This document shows positions 9,955-23,206 of a stretch of DNA of 64,000 nucleotides, one piece after another. The DNA comes from Crambe crambe. Taxonomy: Eukaryota > Porifera > Demospongiae > Poecilosclerida > Crambeidae. The DNA lies in assembly GCA_963924555.1 (NCBI GenBank), contig OZ004588.1, forward strand, positions 372,001-436,000, written 5' to 3'. The position numbers and the translations under genes were made by a program. Each line of letters starts with the position of its first letter. Within the stretch, counting starts at the first letter, position 1. The notes under the pieces are model-generated. The model made no database searches. It was not told the origin of the DNA and saw nothing but the letters and a program-made list of their open reading frames with translations.

Positions 9955-12900
9955 TTAGCATTCTTGGTCATCAAATGAACTGATGGTGAGTGGACATTCA
10001 CTCTTGCTGGACAGCTTCAAACGGAATACATTGTAGAGGAGAGTACCCCTGGATTCATGCCAGTCCTCAATGTGCTCCATGATCTGGTCTGCAGTGAGGT
10101 CACTGGTCCCATTGATGGTGGCTCGATAAATGACGTGAGTGATGAGGGAACTGGTGGACTGGCAACTGAACTCTCCAGAGAAGATGAACCTGGAGCTGAA
10201 GTTGCAATCACATCGCTCCCTCACAGCACTCTCCAATTCCCTCTTGATGGAGGACTCCACATCTTGAGCTTTTCTCACCTGTGATTCAAATGCTATGATG
10301 AATAGCGATAGATGGTGGAACCCTCAAATCAGTGCTGCATTCATTACTATGTGTGTCTCCAGAAATAAGGACATTCATGCACCTCTCAAATCAGGAGACC
10401 TTAAACTTGAATACTTACATCCCAGTTGGCACAGTGAGGTAATGGGGACATCTTCAGTTGGATAATGGCTGTATAATATTATCATGCATGAGTAGCAGCT
10501 GCCTTGATGAACACAAGACTCACTTGTGACTGGCATATCAAATGAGGTGGAGATTTTCCTTGGTTGAGTGCTCATCCATGGAACGTGGACGGCTGCCCTG
10601 CAAGTGTATGTCCCTCCATCGGAGTTGAGGACAGGGTTGAAGGAGAGGGAGAAGGTGGAGACACTTCCTTGGGTATTCACTGAACCCACAGTCATATTTC
10701 CTCCACTCAACAGGACAGTCCCATCAGGCCCCACCCACTCAACCAAAGGGGGGAGTGTCATGCCAGGAATTGCTGTTACGGTGCATAGGAGGGAGTGCTG
10801 CTTGAGATGGAGAGCATTTTCACCACCAAGGTTACTGACACTGACACGACACCAATCATCAGGAACTGCATGTGTACAAGTATAGCTCATGAAATCAAAA
10901 TCACTTGAGTCCTAGCTACAGGAATAGCGATGTTTATAACCTTGATTTATTAGCGAAATTTATAATCAGAATGCCCTGTAAAGAGAGGTCTTTTTTTAAG
11001 TGCTCCTTATAGTCTTGCTATGATTACATTAGCTATAGATACCTTGAGGATTTTGTACAGTAATGGTGTCTTGCTGTGTACCACATGGACTGGTCACTGA
11101 ACATCGATAAACTTGTCTCACTGCTGTGGTTATTGGAACTGTGATGTTAGAAGTTGTGATGTTATCATCATCTTGATCCTGAGATGGGTAGATATCACTT
11201 CCTGAAAACCACTGGATTGATATTGGGTCGAGGTCACTTGAGCAAGAGCAATTAACACTCTTTCCAACAATGTATTCAGAAGAATTGCAATGGATCTGCA
11301 AACCTTTATTTAAAAAATTACTTAAACTCATGAACATGCATGGCTATATTATTAGGTGAGCTATATTAACTGAGTAGTGTATTCACCTTTTATTTCTATT
11401 GTCTCACTATCACTCCCAAACTTGTTTCCCACTCGACATGTGTAGACTCCAATGGTATTTTCAGGGTTATCACAGATCTTCAGAGTGATGTCAGTGTAAG
11501 AACTGCGCCTCGAGGTGATTCTTGTGCTCATTTGAGTGGTATTTCCATTGACTTCCAACCTCACACCATCTCTAAACCATTTGATGTCAGTAGCAGGTGC
11601 ATTTTGAGTCTTGCAAAGGAAAGTCAACATATTATTCTGAGGATTAGAGTGTTCTAGCTGATAGATCCTAGGGAAACCTGCAATTATATATTCATATAAC
11701 TACCCATTTTGGATTACATGATTGACTTACTTCTGAATCCTTCACGATAGAGTCCAATATTTACAGAAATACTGTTAGAATTGCTATCTTGTCTGGTGCA
11801 TGTGTATATACCAGTATTACTATTGTCTAAATAAAATGAGCGTTGATAGATGAAATCAAATTGAGTACATCCTGCATAAGTTCCACTTGTATGATGAACA
11901 ATAGAAAAAAAAAACCAGTGGACAGTATCAAAGTAGTAATAACTACTATGCACAGAACCACTAGGAATTGTGAATGTTCCTCTTGATGTAGTTGAATTGG
12001 TGCAGCAATACATGTTGATTTTTATTCTATAATTAGATCTTTGAATTATACTTGCAAAGCTGTTTTGTGGTTGTGCTGCTTGTGTGCCTCCATATGATGC
12101 ACTGGAGGAGATATATATACCAGCACCTATGGTATCATAACACAATAAATAGTATAGTCTGTGTGGATGAAGAATATGCATGGAACAAGGGAAAGTGTGT
12201 TGGCAATACAGACACTGTTGGCAATGTAGATACTGTGCCCAATTATCATAGGAACATACCCACAATCTTCATAGTAGTCCTATTATTCCCTGTGTTGCCT
12301 ATGCCATCTCTCACACTACAAGTGTGCACTCCAGCATCACGAGCTGTCAAAAAGTTTTGTGATATTGAACTGGAGGAGGAACTAGAAGCGAAGCAGCTAC
12401 TGCAGGTGGAGGACCAACTATAAGAGACAGAGCCAGTGGTCCCAGAAGCCACACAGCGCAGAGTGACTGAGGAGGCAGCACGATAGTTGGGAGGGGAGTA
12501 GTCAGGGTACTGATCAGGAGGTGTGTAGGAAATTTCGATAGTTACTCGAATAGCTGTAAGATAATTAAATTCTTAGCTACAATCTTTGCATGGATCCAGG
12601 TAGCCTCACTGGATGGATGAAGATCTACATATTATAGCTACAGCATATTTTAGGCAAATTAAGGGACATATATCGGTGAAGGATCTTTATGTTGTCAGTG
12701 GTGAAATATTCAAGCCCATACCTGCACTGAATGAAGTACTAGTGGTCTGCAATCCACTGGCACATATTGAAGTTGACTGGGAGGTAACGGAAGAGGCGCA
12801 AACATAATTCCCAGAATCAGATGAATGCAAGGAACTGAATCGGAGAACAGAGCTATATTGATTTCCATAACGAGTAACTGAACTGATTGTCCTGCCATTA

Positions 12901-15900
12901 GTGCCTGATGTAATGATGCCTGAAGAGCCTTCCCACCTGTGGGTCACACTCACAGGAGTGTTCACTGCTGGGTTCAGGTAGGTGGTGCAAGTGAGGTCCA
13001 GTCGATTGGTGGTGAAGAGTTGCCCACCACTTGGATTACGTGTTATGCTGATACCATCTCTAGTAACTGCTCACAGCAGGAAATAAGAAAGAAAGAAGGA
13101 AAAAAGATATCACCACCACAACTTGTTCCTAATCACCCACAGCTAATTGCAGTTAGCACGTTTCACAGTTACATAATTGAGTTACATATTAGGGGAAGTC
13201 CCTCTTCAAATTAAAATTCTTAATTCAGTAACCACAACTACCAGGCATGCTTATTTAATGCTGTTTGGCTGTTTGTTTATTACCCATAATAATTTTCACT
13301 TACTCTTCACTTTGATATCTTTAGTTATTCTCTTATAAGAAAGTGGTTTGCTAATTGTAGAGACACAGACATACTCTCCTCCATGTGCCGTTTTGAGAGG
13401 TGTGAATCTCAACTCTAGAGTGGTAGTATTCCCTACAGTATGTGGGGGCCCCACCCACACATCATTTCTACTTGTCAACACTTGGTTGCTATTTGGATAC
13501 AACCATTTTATCACTGGAACAAAATCTGAAGTAACAGTGCAATTCAAAGAAAAATTGCTGCCTGCATCTGGACAGCCCTGGATATCACCAATCTCTACAG
13601 TGTGCTGCAGCTCTGCATAGAACAAAATAGGAATTTACATCTCTTTTCTGTCATTCACTTTGTTTTATTCTGGTTCATGAGCAGACATCTTAAAACAACA
13701 ATACTCTCAGCTGATTAGGTCAAAGTTTCTGGAAAAACTTGAGAGAGTTATGGTCATAGTGAATGTATCTATCAATAATTATTGGAAATGCAGATTCACT
13801 GAGAATAGCTATATCCCATTATAGGATGGAATCATCTTTATTCTAAAAGCATTTAGATGCATTATAAAAAGTTTCCAAGTAATTGGCTGAGGTAATGCTG
13901 GGAAGATAACACTGACCATGATTCATGCTATTGTGCCACTGATAAGAATGGTCAAGAAATATTGGTTATCTATAGGACCACAAGAGATTTCCTCAGCACA
14001 CAACCAACCAGAACCTTCTGGATAGTGCCTCAATGATGCCACAAAAAGGGGAAAGAGACAAGCAAGATCCCAATCTGTGGGACCACAACACATTCTGGTC
14101 ATAGCCAATGCAACCACCTTGATAACATTACAATCACCCAAAGGGATAAGGGTTCCACAGAGCTAACCATGAAATTTTTGTGGGAGGAATTTTTTGTGGA
14201 TTTGTGGTTTTGAAAAATTAATACATGAATTCATATCTCAATTTTTTATGAATCTCTTTTACCCCACAAAATTCATGCTATAGCTCTATATTATGATATC
14301 ATTATTTCACACTAAAAGAGTATCAGCAGTTTCACATAAAGAAGGAGAGAAACTCAGTCATACATATACTATATATTATTGGCTCACCTTTTACTTTGAT
14401 AGTAATACTTTTCTCAAAAACTTTTCCACCGTCTGCAGTAGTGACCCTACATATGAAGGTGGCTCCATTCAGTCCAGTGGTGTTAGGGTTGAGTGTCAGG
14501 ATCAGACTCTGTTCTCCATCCTCACTCCTCTCCACAGGTTCTCCTACACCCACCGGCACCCACTCCATCATCGTCACATCAAGGAAAGTGGTGCAGTTTA
14601 CGTCCCTTTGCAGACCAACGATCACAGGAGATTCATAACCACTGATGTCTATAGCTGCAAGGAGGAATGTATATTATATGTAAACCTTATGAGGATGACA
14701 GTAATGGGACATATATACGTACACCAGCTATATATATATATATATATATATTATACTGTATACAATCTATAGTACCTTTGACTGATTTGCAGAGTTTGCT
14801 GGAAGTACCCAACCTGTTGCTTGCAGTGCAGCAGTATTTTCCAATCACATCTTCAATGGTGCCATTGATGGTCAAGGTATTATTGTAAGTGGAAGTTTTG
14901 CGATTCACAAGTGTCTGGGTGAGCTGGTAGATACTGGAGCTGTTGGAGTAGATTCTCTCGCCATCTTTCTCCCAGATGACATCAGTGGGAGGGGAGTCAC
15001 GGGACAAACAAGAGATGGTGGAGGGGGAACTGAGAAGAGACTCCTCTAGTTCAGTCAGAGTAGGACCACCTGTGTAAAGAAGACAATAAAAAATCCTCCA
15101 ATTAACCCCCCCCCCCCCCCCCCCCCCCCCGTCACATAATTTTTACTAGATATTGAAGACAGGTAGAGTCCAAAGTTAACATCAACAGAGACTCCATTTT
15201 CATCTGGTATGCGGCAGGTATAGATTCCAACATCAGCTGCCACTAGTGGTCTCACATTACTGACCACTAGTGAGCCTCGTTCATAATTAGATGCTACGAA
15301 AGGATCAGAACGTGACTTAGTGATGTCCTTCCCATTAGGATCTATTAATTTGCCAACATTCGAGGTGGAGGAACCAGAGAGACAGCGAAATCTGGGGATG
15401 CGACCAGAAGGGTTAGTGGTGGTGATGAGACTGTTATTGGGAATAACTTGTCCTCCACCATGGTGCAGATAGATTCCAGCACCTGTGTGCCAAAATACAA
15501 TGTAGTTAACTATGAAGCAGCTAGCCGTAGCTATAGAGCTATAGACTTGGAAAATTTTGACACTCAAATATTTATTCATATCATGCCTTTGATTACTAAA
15601 GCCTAATATCGGTCCAAAAAAAAGTTCAGTGCTTTTATATTTTTAGCCACTGCAAGTAATGGCTTTGAAGCTATGCTTAATTCACACTATAATTATTCGC
15701 AGTGCATCATGTATATGACAACATGTTAATTAAATTGCAGTGCACATGTACATGCATGTCCATCCATAATAATGGTGTGCATGTATATTAATTTCTCATA
15801 GCATTCTGTCATTATGGCTAGCTAGCTACCATGTAGTGAAATGATGCACTACAAACAATCCATAATACATCACTCACCTACTACTTTGATGGTGATGTTA

Positions 15901-16349
15901 GCAGTACCACTGCAACCCAGTGCATCATACACCATGCATGTGTGCACACCACTATCTATGGAATGAAGACCATGGAGAGTGGACGCACGCCTGGAGGATC
16001 CCCTAGTAAAGCAACTGCCAGAGCAGGTGGAGGTCCACTCGTAAACAAGACTTGAAACATCTTCCACTCCCTCCACCTCACAGGAGAGGGAGAGAGAACT
16101 GGCAGCACGGTAATAGGGAGGACCAAGTGAGAAGGACGAGGGTGCAGTGTATGTTGGCACAATCTTAACCTTCACGTCCCCTATCATTAGAGAGCAAACA
16201 ATAGTTAGCTAGATTATCTTATAAGTTTGTTTAACTCTCCATGCTCTAGTAATAGCTATCAGCAGTAACTCACCAGCTCTGCATGGTTTGACTGGAAGGA
16301 CTCCAGCCATCAAAATCAAAGTAAACACTAAGAACTCTTGCACCACCAT
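9955..16349 (-). CDS. Copy B: intact 11-Ig-module secreted protein with C-terminal SEA-like domain
   Basis: Fourteen exons join in frame with GT-AG ends to 3888 nt (1295 aa): 16274-16349, 15878-16180, 15147-15482, 14776-15069, 14388-14654, 13304-13612, 12722-13066, 12260-12553, 11731-12126, 11387-11677, 11043-11303, 10524-10865, 10419-10468, 9955-10278. Residues 1-~22 are a hydrophobic signal peptide (MVVQEFLVFTLILMAGVLP). Ig-like modules 1-11 occupy about 26-1171, one per phase-1/phase-1 exon, mostly with the B-strand Cys and a D-G-Y-C-type F strand. Residues ~1172-1295 show a beta-alpha-beta-beta-alpha-beta pattern (strand IIQLKM, helix VESSIKRELESAV, SGEF, HVIYRATIN, helix TADQIMEHIEDW, VFRLKL) resembling a SEA domain, but with SGEF where cleaving SEA domains have G-S. 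No transmembrane segment or GPI signal follows, so the product is probably secreted. Module 8 (742-873) is the variable module. N-glycosylation sequons are frequent. Adhesion or immune recognition is inferred from architecture only. Confidence 0.88.
15106..15130. repeat. Poly-C run (25 C) in copy B intron
   Basis: Homopolymer directly beyond the splice donor of the module-2 exon (the donor lies at 15141-15146). Present in A (shorter) and absent in C. Confidence 0.9.
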
Positions 16350-16404
16350 AGCTAGCTATCTAACTCGTTCGATCGCTCGTTTAATGCAGATCCTTTGGTG
16401 TGTG

Positions 16405-16505
16405 AAGCTCTTGTTGAAGCTGCAAGCAATACTTCAACTTCTCTTTTTATAGCAATCTGCATGTATTTATGCGCATGCCCACTACGTCACGCCCAATCCC
16501 CGGCC
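16405..16505 (-). promoter_or_regulatory. Core promoter of copy B
   Basis: Minus strand order: GGGCGTGACGTAGTGGGC (a CRE-like TGACGT), GCATGCGCATAAA (an NRF1-like palindrome), ATGCAGATTGC, TATA box GCTATAAAA at about 16446-16454, then ~100 bases to the ATG at 16349. All elements except the exact spacing are shared with copy C and the window start. Confidence 0.6.
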
Positions 16506-16799
16506 CCCCCCCCCCGATGGCATATGGGCGGTAAAATTTAAAACGCATGCGCAGTAGACACAATATATAAAGGGAAAATTAATGTACACCAAATCAAAAA
16601 GGTAGAAAATCATAGTAATAAAGTGACAGTAGCAGTATAAAACTCATAGAGCATTAGCTAGGAACACATGACTGAATCTGAATAATTCCAAAGAAAACAA
16701 AATTGAACCTATTATGTGCAATTACATGGGACAGCTAATATATGAACAACAGCATTAGCTATAGCTATGCAATTATCATTATAGTCAGAAAGGGGTTAG

Positions 16800-19700
16800 C
16801 TAGCATTCTTGGTCATCAAGTGAACTGATGGCGAGTGGACATTCACTCTTGCTGGACAGCTTCAAACGGAATACATTGTAGAGGAGAGTGCCCCTGGATT
16901 CACGCCAGTCCTCAATGTGCTCCATGATCTGGTCTGCAGTGAGGAGGTCACTGGTCCCATTGATGGTGGCTCGGTAAATGACGTGAGTGATGAGGGAACT
17001 GGTGGACTGGCAACTGAACTCTCCAGAGAAGATGGACCTGGAGCTGAAGTTGCAATCACATCGCTCCCTCACAGCACTCTCCAGTTCCCTCTTGATGGAG
17101 GACTCCACATCTTGAGCTTTTCTCACCTGTGATTCAAATGCTATGATGAATAGCTATAGATGGTGGAACCCTCAAATGAATCAGTGCTGCATTCATTACT
17201 ATGTGTCTCCAGAAATAAGGACATTCACCTCTCAAATCAGGAGACCTTAAACTTGTACATACAATACTTACATCCCAGTTGGCACAGTGAGGTAATGGGG
17301 ACATCTTCAGTTGGATATTGGCTTGAGCTGTATAATATCATCATGCATGAGTAGCAGCTGCCTTGATGAACACAAGACTCACTTGTGACTGGCATATCAA
17401 ATGAGGTGGAGATTTTCCTTGGTTGAGTGCTCATCCATGGAACGTGGACGGCTGCCCTGCAAGTGTATGTCCCTCCATCGGAGTTGAGGACAGGGTTGAA
17501 GGAGAGGGAGAAGGTGGAGACACTTCCTTGAGTATTCACTGAACCCACCACAGTCATATTTCCTCCACTCGACAGGACAGTCCCATCAGGTCCCACCCAC
17601 TCAACCAAAGGGGGGGAGTCTCATGCCAGGAATTGCTGTTACGGTGCATAGGAGGGAGTGCTGCTTGAGATGGAGAGCGTTTTCACCACCAAGGTTACTG
17701 ACACTGACATGACACCAATCATCAGGAACTACATGTGTACAAGTAGCAAGTCATGAAATTAAAATCACTTCTTGAGTCGTAGCTACAGGAATAGGATGTC
17801 TATGGTCAGGATAACCTTGATTTATTAGCGAAATTTATAACCAGAATGCCATAAAGAGAGGTCTTTTTTAAGTGCTCCTTAATCTTGCCACGATGACATT
17901 AGCTCTAGATATTTAAATACCTTGAGGATTTTGTACATTTATGGTGTCTTGCTGTGTGCCACATGGACTGGTCACTGAACAACGATAAACTTGTCTCACT
18001 GCTGTGGTTATTGGAATTGTGATGTTAGAAGTATCATCATCTTGATATTGAGTTGGGTAGATATTACTTCCTGAAAACCATTGGATTGATATTGAGTCGA
18101 GGTCACTTGAGCAAGAGCAATTAACACTCTTTCCAACAATAAATTCAGAAGAATTGCAATGGATCTGCAAACCTTTATTTAAAAAGTTCTTAAATTCATG
18201 CATGAACATGACTCTATTATTAGGTGAGCTAGAGTAGTGTATTCACCTTTTATTTCTATTGTCTCACTATCACTCCTATACTTATTTCCCACTCGACATG
18301 TGTAGACTCCAGTGGTATTTTCAGGGTTATCACAGATCCTCAGAGTGATATCAGTGTTAGATCTGGACCCTGAAGTGATTCTTGTGCTCATTTGAGTGGT
18401 GTTTCCATTGACTGCCAACCTCACACCATCTCTGAACCACTTGATGTCAGTAGCAGGTGCACTTTGAGTCTTGCAAAGGAAAGTCAACATATTATTCTGA
18501 GGGTTATATAGAGTGTTCTAGCTGATAGATCCTGGGGAAACCTGCAATCATGTTAATAATAATTAGTATAGTTTTAAAAATCATAACCAACTTACTATTG
18601 AATCCTTGACTGTAGAGTCCAAAGTCAATGGCAATATTATTATTATTGCTATCTGGTATAGTACATGTGTACACACCAGGATAACTAAAACTATAAGGCC
18701 GGTAGTTAGGATGAATATAGAATTGAATACATCCAGCATAATGTGTAGGACTTGCATACATGTAGTTTCTATAGTATCCACTGGTATGTCTGTAACCATT
18801 GGGATAGGTTACAGTTCCTCTTGATGAACTTGAATTGGAGCAGCATACCATATTTAATCTCCTACTTCCAATAGATGGATACCAATTGTTAAAACCTCCT
18901 GTATCTACAAGGACATAACTATTTTGTGGTTGTGCTGCCTGTGTGCCTCCACAGATGGAATATGACTTCGTAGTTACATATATGCCAGCACCTGTTAATA
19001 ATTAAAAGTCTTAGCTAATGGGAGGAAGGGCATGATTAGATACACTCACCTACTATCTTTATAGTAGTCCTGTTACTCCCTGTGTTGCCTATGCCATCTC
19101 TCACACTACAAGTGTACACTCCAGCATCACTAGCTCTCAAAGAGCTTAGTGATATTGAACTGGAAGAAGAACTAGAAGCAAAGCAGCTACTGCAGGTGGA
19201 GGACCAGCGATAAGAGACAGAGCCAGTGGTCCCAGAAGCCACACAGCGCAGAGTGACTGAGGAGGTAGTGCGATAGTTGGGAGGGGAGTAGTCAGGGTAC
19301 TGATCAGGAGGTGTGTAGGAAATTTCGATAGTAACTCGAATATCTGTGCAATAAATGAACCCTTAGTATTTTGCATGCATCCAATTAGCCTCGTTGGATG
19401 GATGGTCATATCTATATACAGCAACGTAATTGTTTAGGCAAAGGGATATAGATTGGTGAAGGTAATTAGAGGTAATTATATCATGTTGCTAGTGGCCCTC
19501 ACCTGCACTGAATGAAGTACTAGTGGTCTGCAATCCACTGGCACATACTGAAGTTGACTGGGAGGTAACGGAAGAGGCACAAGCATAATTCCCAGAATCA
19601 GACGAACGCAAGGAACTGAATCGGAGAACAGAGCTATATTGATTTCCATAACGAGTAACTGAACTGATTGTCCTGCCATTAGTGCCTGATGTAATGATGC

Positions 19701-22700
19701 CTGAAGATCCCTCCCACCTGTGGGTTACACTCACAGGAGTGTTCACTGCTGGGTTCAGGTAGGTGGTACAAGTGAGGTCCAGTTGATTGGTGGTGAAGAG
19801 TTGTCCATCACTTGGATTACGTGTTATGTTGACACCATCTCTAGTAACTGCTCACCAAAAATAAATAAAGAAAGAAAGAAAGAAAAGAAAAGGAAAAAAA
19901 TATATACCAAGTAGGAAAAAAATTAGTAGGGAAAAAAAACATAATAAAAAAAACAAAAACAAAATGTAATAAATAAATAATTCAATTCAATTGCAATTAG
20001 CAGGTCAAACAGTAGGGAAAGTCCCTCTTCTAGAGTTGCAGTTAGTAGATTTCATTGTTGCCTACATATCTAGGGAAAATCCCTCTTCAGAAATTAAAAA
20101 CAACTGCCAAGCATGTATCTAAAGCCTAGCTACCATGATAATTTTCACTTACTCTTCACTTTGATATCTTTAGTCATTCTCTTATAAGACAGTGGTTTGC
20201 TAATTGTAGAGACACAGACATACTCTCCTCCATGCGCTGTTTTGAGAGGTGTGAACCTCAACTCTAGAGTGGTAGTATTTCCTACAGTATGTGGGGGCTC
20301 CACCCACACATCATTCCTACTCGTCAACACTTGGTTGCTGTTTGGATACAACCATTTTATCACTGGAACAAAATCTGAAGTAACAGTGCAATTGACAGAA
20401 AAATTGCTGCCTGCATCTGGACAGCCCTGGATATCACTAATCTCTACAGTGTGCTGTAACTCTGCATAGAACAAAATAGCAAATATGTTCAGCATTGCAG
20501 CTATATTCTAGAGAGTACTATCGTATAAGTGCAGCTGCCTGTCATTACATTGTCCTTATTTGAAAAAAAAAAGAAAGACATTTAGTGGTTCATGAGCAAC
20601 ATCATTAATACTCTCAGCTGGTTAGGTCACCTGTGTAATGCTAGTCAAGTTGGTTACAACAGCATGAATACAGAATACTAAACCAAAATTTACATAGCTT
20701 CTTTTTAGGTCCAAAGCCATGCAGAGTTGAATGGAGGGTATGTAAACTTGGTTTTGATTTCTTGTTGCAATGATCACTGTATCTATGGGACTGCAGATAC
20801 AGCTTGTTTCATCACCTTTGCAACTCAGAAAGCAGATCACACAAGCCACAGTTTACACTAATCCATTATTCCACTACTCCATCAAAGTATACCAGTACAA
20901 TAGACTGAGGTTTAGTGTGCTCTAGGCTTGTTGCAAAGGTGCTGAAACAAGCTGTAAGCCAATCTGCATGTGGGGCCAAAACACATTCTGGTTATAGCCA
21001 ATGCAACCATGATAATATTACAATCACCTACAGGGATGAGAGTTCCACATAACCATGAAATTTTGTGGTAGAATTCTTGTGGTTTTATTGAATTTATATC
21101 TCAAATTTGCCCCAATTTCATTCCAATTTCATACTAAAAATTATCACCAGCAGTTTCACGTAAAGAAAGGAACATACCATTGGGATGGAAATCCAGCAGG
21201 GTACAGAAGTATATATATATATATTATTGGCTCACCTTTGACTTTGATTGTAACACTTTCCTCAAAAACTTTTCCACTGTCTGCAGTAGTGACTTTGCAT
21301 GTAAAGGTGGCTCCATTCAGTCCAGTGGTGTCAGGGTTGAGTGTCAGGATCAGACTCTGTTCTCCATCCTCACTCCTTTCCACAGGTTCTCCTACACCCA
21401 CCAGCACCCACTCCATCATTGTTACATCAAGGAAAGTGGTGCAGTTTATGTCCCTTTGCAGACCAACGATCACAGGGGATTCATAACCACTGATGTCTAT
21501 AGCTGCAAGGGAAATCTATCATGTATAATTGTCCAAGTCAACCTTATGAGGATCATAGTTAATGGGCATGACATTCATTGCATATTCCATTATCCAGTAC
21601 CTTCGACTGATTTGCAGAGTTTGTTAGAAGTTCCCAACCTGTTGCTTGCAGTGCAGCAGTATTCTCCAATCACATCTTCAATGGTGCCATTGATGGTAAG
21701 GGTGTTGTTGTATGTGGAATTCTTGTGATTCACTAGTGTCTGAGTGAGCTGGTAGATACTGGAGCTGTTGGAGTAGATTCTCTCACCATCTTTCTCCCAG
21801 ATGACATCAGTGGGAGGGGAATCACGGGACAAACACGAGATGGTGGAAGGGGAACTGAGAAGAGACTCCTCTAATTCAGTTATAGATGGACCACCTGCAC
21901 ACAGAAGACAATAATGATATTTCCCTCTTAAAGAAAAATTAATTTTACTAGATGTTGAAGAAAGGTAGAGTCCAAAGTTAATATCAACAGAGACTCCATT
22001 TTCATCTGGTATGCGGCAGGTATAGATTCCAACATCAGCTGCCACTAGTGGTCTCACATTAGTAACCACCAGTGAGCCTCCTTCATAATTAGATACTATA
22101 AAAGGATCAGAACGTGAGTTAGTGATGTCCTTCCCATTAGGATCAATTAATCTGCCAACATTCGAGGTGGAGGAACCAGAGAGACAGCGAAATCTAGGGA
22201 TGCGGCCAGAAGGGTTAGTGGTGGTGATGAGACTGTTATTGGGAATAACTCGTCCTCCACCATAGATTCCAGCACCTGTGTGCCAAAATACAACATATTA
22301 GTTAGCAGTTGGCTTATACAGCTAGACTTGGGAAATAATGACACTCAAATATTGAATCAAGCATATCCATGCATTTGATTGCTAAGACCTAAAATTGGTC
22401 CCCAACAAATTCAGTGCTTTTAGCCATTGCAAGAATGGCTTTATAGTAATTACTTGCAGTACATCGAATTGCAGTGCACATGTCCATCCATAATAATGGT
22501 GCATGTAAATTCTCATAGCATTCTGTCATTATGGCTTTCATATAGTAAAATGATGAACACTCCATAATAATTATACTCACCTACTACTTTGATGGTGATG
22601 TTTGCAGTATCACTGCAACCCAGTACATCATACACTGTGCATGTGTGCACACCACTGTCTATGGAGCGAAGACCATGGAGAGTGGACACACGCCTGGAGG

Positions 22701-23056
22701 ATCCCCTCGTAAAGCAACTGCCAGAGCAGGTGGAGGTCCACTCATGAACAAGACTTGAAACATCCTCCACTCCCTCCACCTCACAGGAGAGGGAGAGGGA
22801 ACTGGCAGCACGGTAATAGGGAGGACTGAGTGAGAAGGATGAGGGTGCAGTGTATGTTGGCACAATCTTAACCTTCACGTCACCTATCATTAGAGAGCAA
22901 ACAATAGTTAGCTAGATTATCTTATAAGTTTGTTTAACTCTCCATGCTCTAGTAATAGCTATTAGCTAGTAGTAACTCACCAACATTGCATGGTTTGACT
23001 GGAAGGACTCCAGCCATCAAAATCAAGGCAAATACTAGGAACTCTTGTACCATCAT
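16800..23056 (-). CDS. Copy C: 11-Ig-module/SEA-like gene with one homopolymer frameshift
   Basis: Architecture is the same as copy B. Exon 1 is 22981-23056 (signal peptide MMVQEFLVFALILMAGVLP). Module 1 is ~22573-22880, module 2 ends near 21955, module 3 ~21601-21893, module 4 ~21237-21503, module 5 ~20150-20464, module 6 ~19501-19850, module 7 ~19049-19343, module 8 18596-18991, module 9 ~18247-18540, module 10 ~17922-18170 and module 11 ~17389-17720. The SEA-like exons are 17272-17327 and 16800-17126. All exons are open except module 11, where a run of 7 G (plus strand, near 17611-17617) replaces 6 in A and B and leads to a stop a few codons later. This is either a recent inactivating mutation or a sequencing error. 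Module 2 has a 9-base in-frame deletion near its start. Module 8 differs widely from A and B, although flanking modules are nearly identical. Confidence 0.75.
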
Positions 23057-23087
23057 AGCTATCTAACTCACTCGCTCGTTCAATGCA

Positions 23088-23145
23088 ATTTCAACTTTTA
23101 TAGCAAATCTGCATGATTTATGCGCATGCCCAGCACATCACGCGA
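23088..23145 (-). promoter_or_regulatory. Core promoter of copy C
   Basis: Minus strand: GCGTGATGTGCTGGGCATGC, GCGCATAAATC, ATGCAGATTTGC, TATA box GCTATAAAA about 45 bases upstream of the ATG at 23056. Shared with the other three copies. Confidence 0.6.
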
Positions 23146-23206
23146 TTCCAGGCCCGCGCGCGCAAACTTAAAACTCTCCCAGCTAGTGCTAACAGTGCAG
23201 TGGGGA

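Noticed and set aside
10057-10284. Plus-strand ORFs opposite the SEA-like exons (also 16917-17132)
   Set aside because: Antisense shadows; the minus strand has matching splice sites, conserved residues and a stop shared by all copies.
14667-14888. Plus-strand ORF with Ile-Tyr repeats
   Set aside because: It derives from a TA microsatellite in the intron between modules 3 and 4 of copy B; a shadow of the minus-strand gene.
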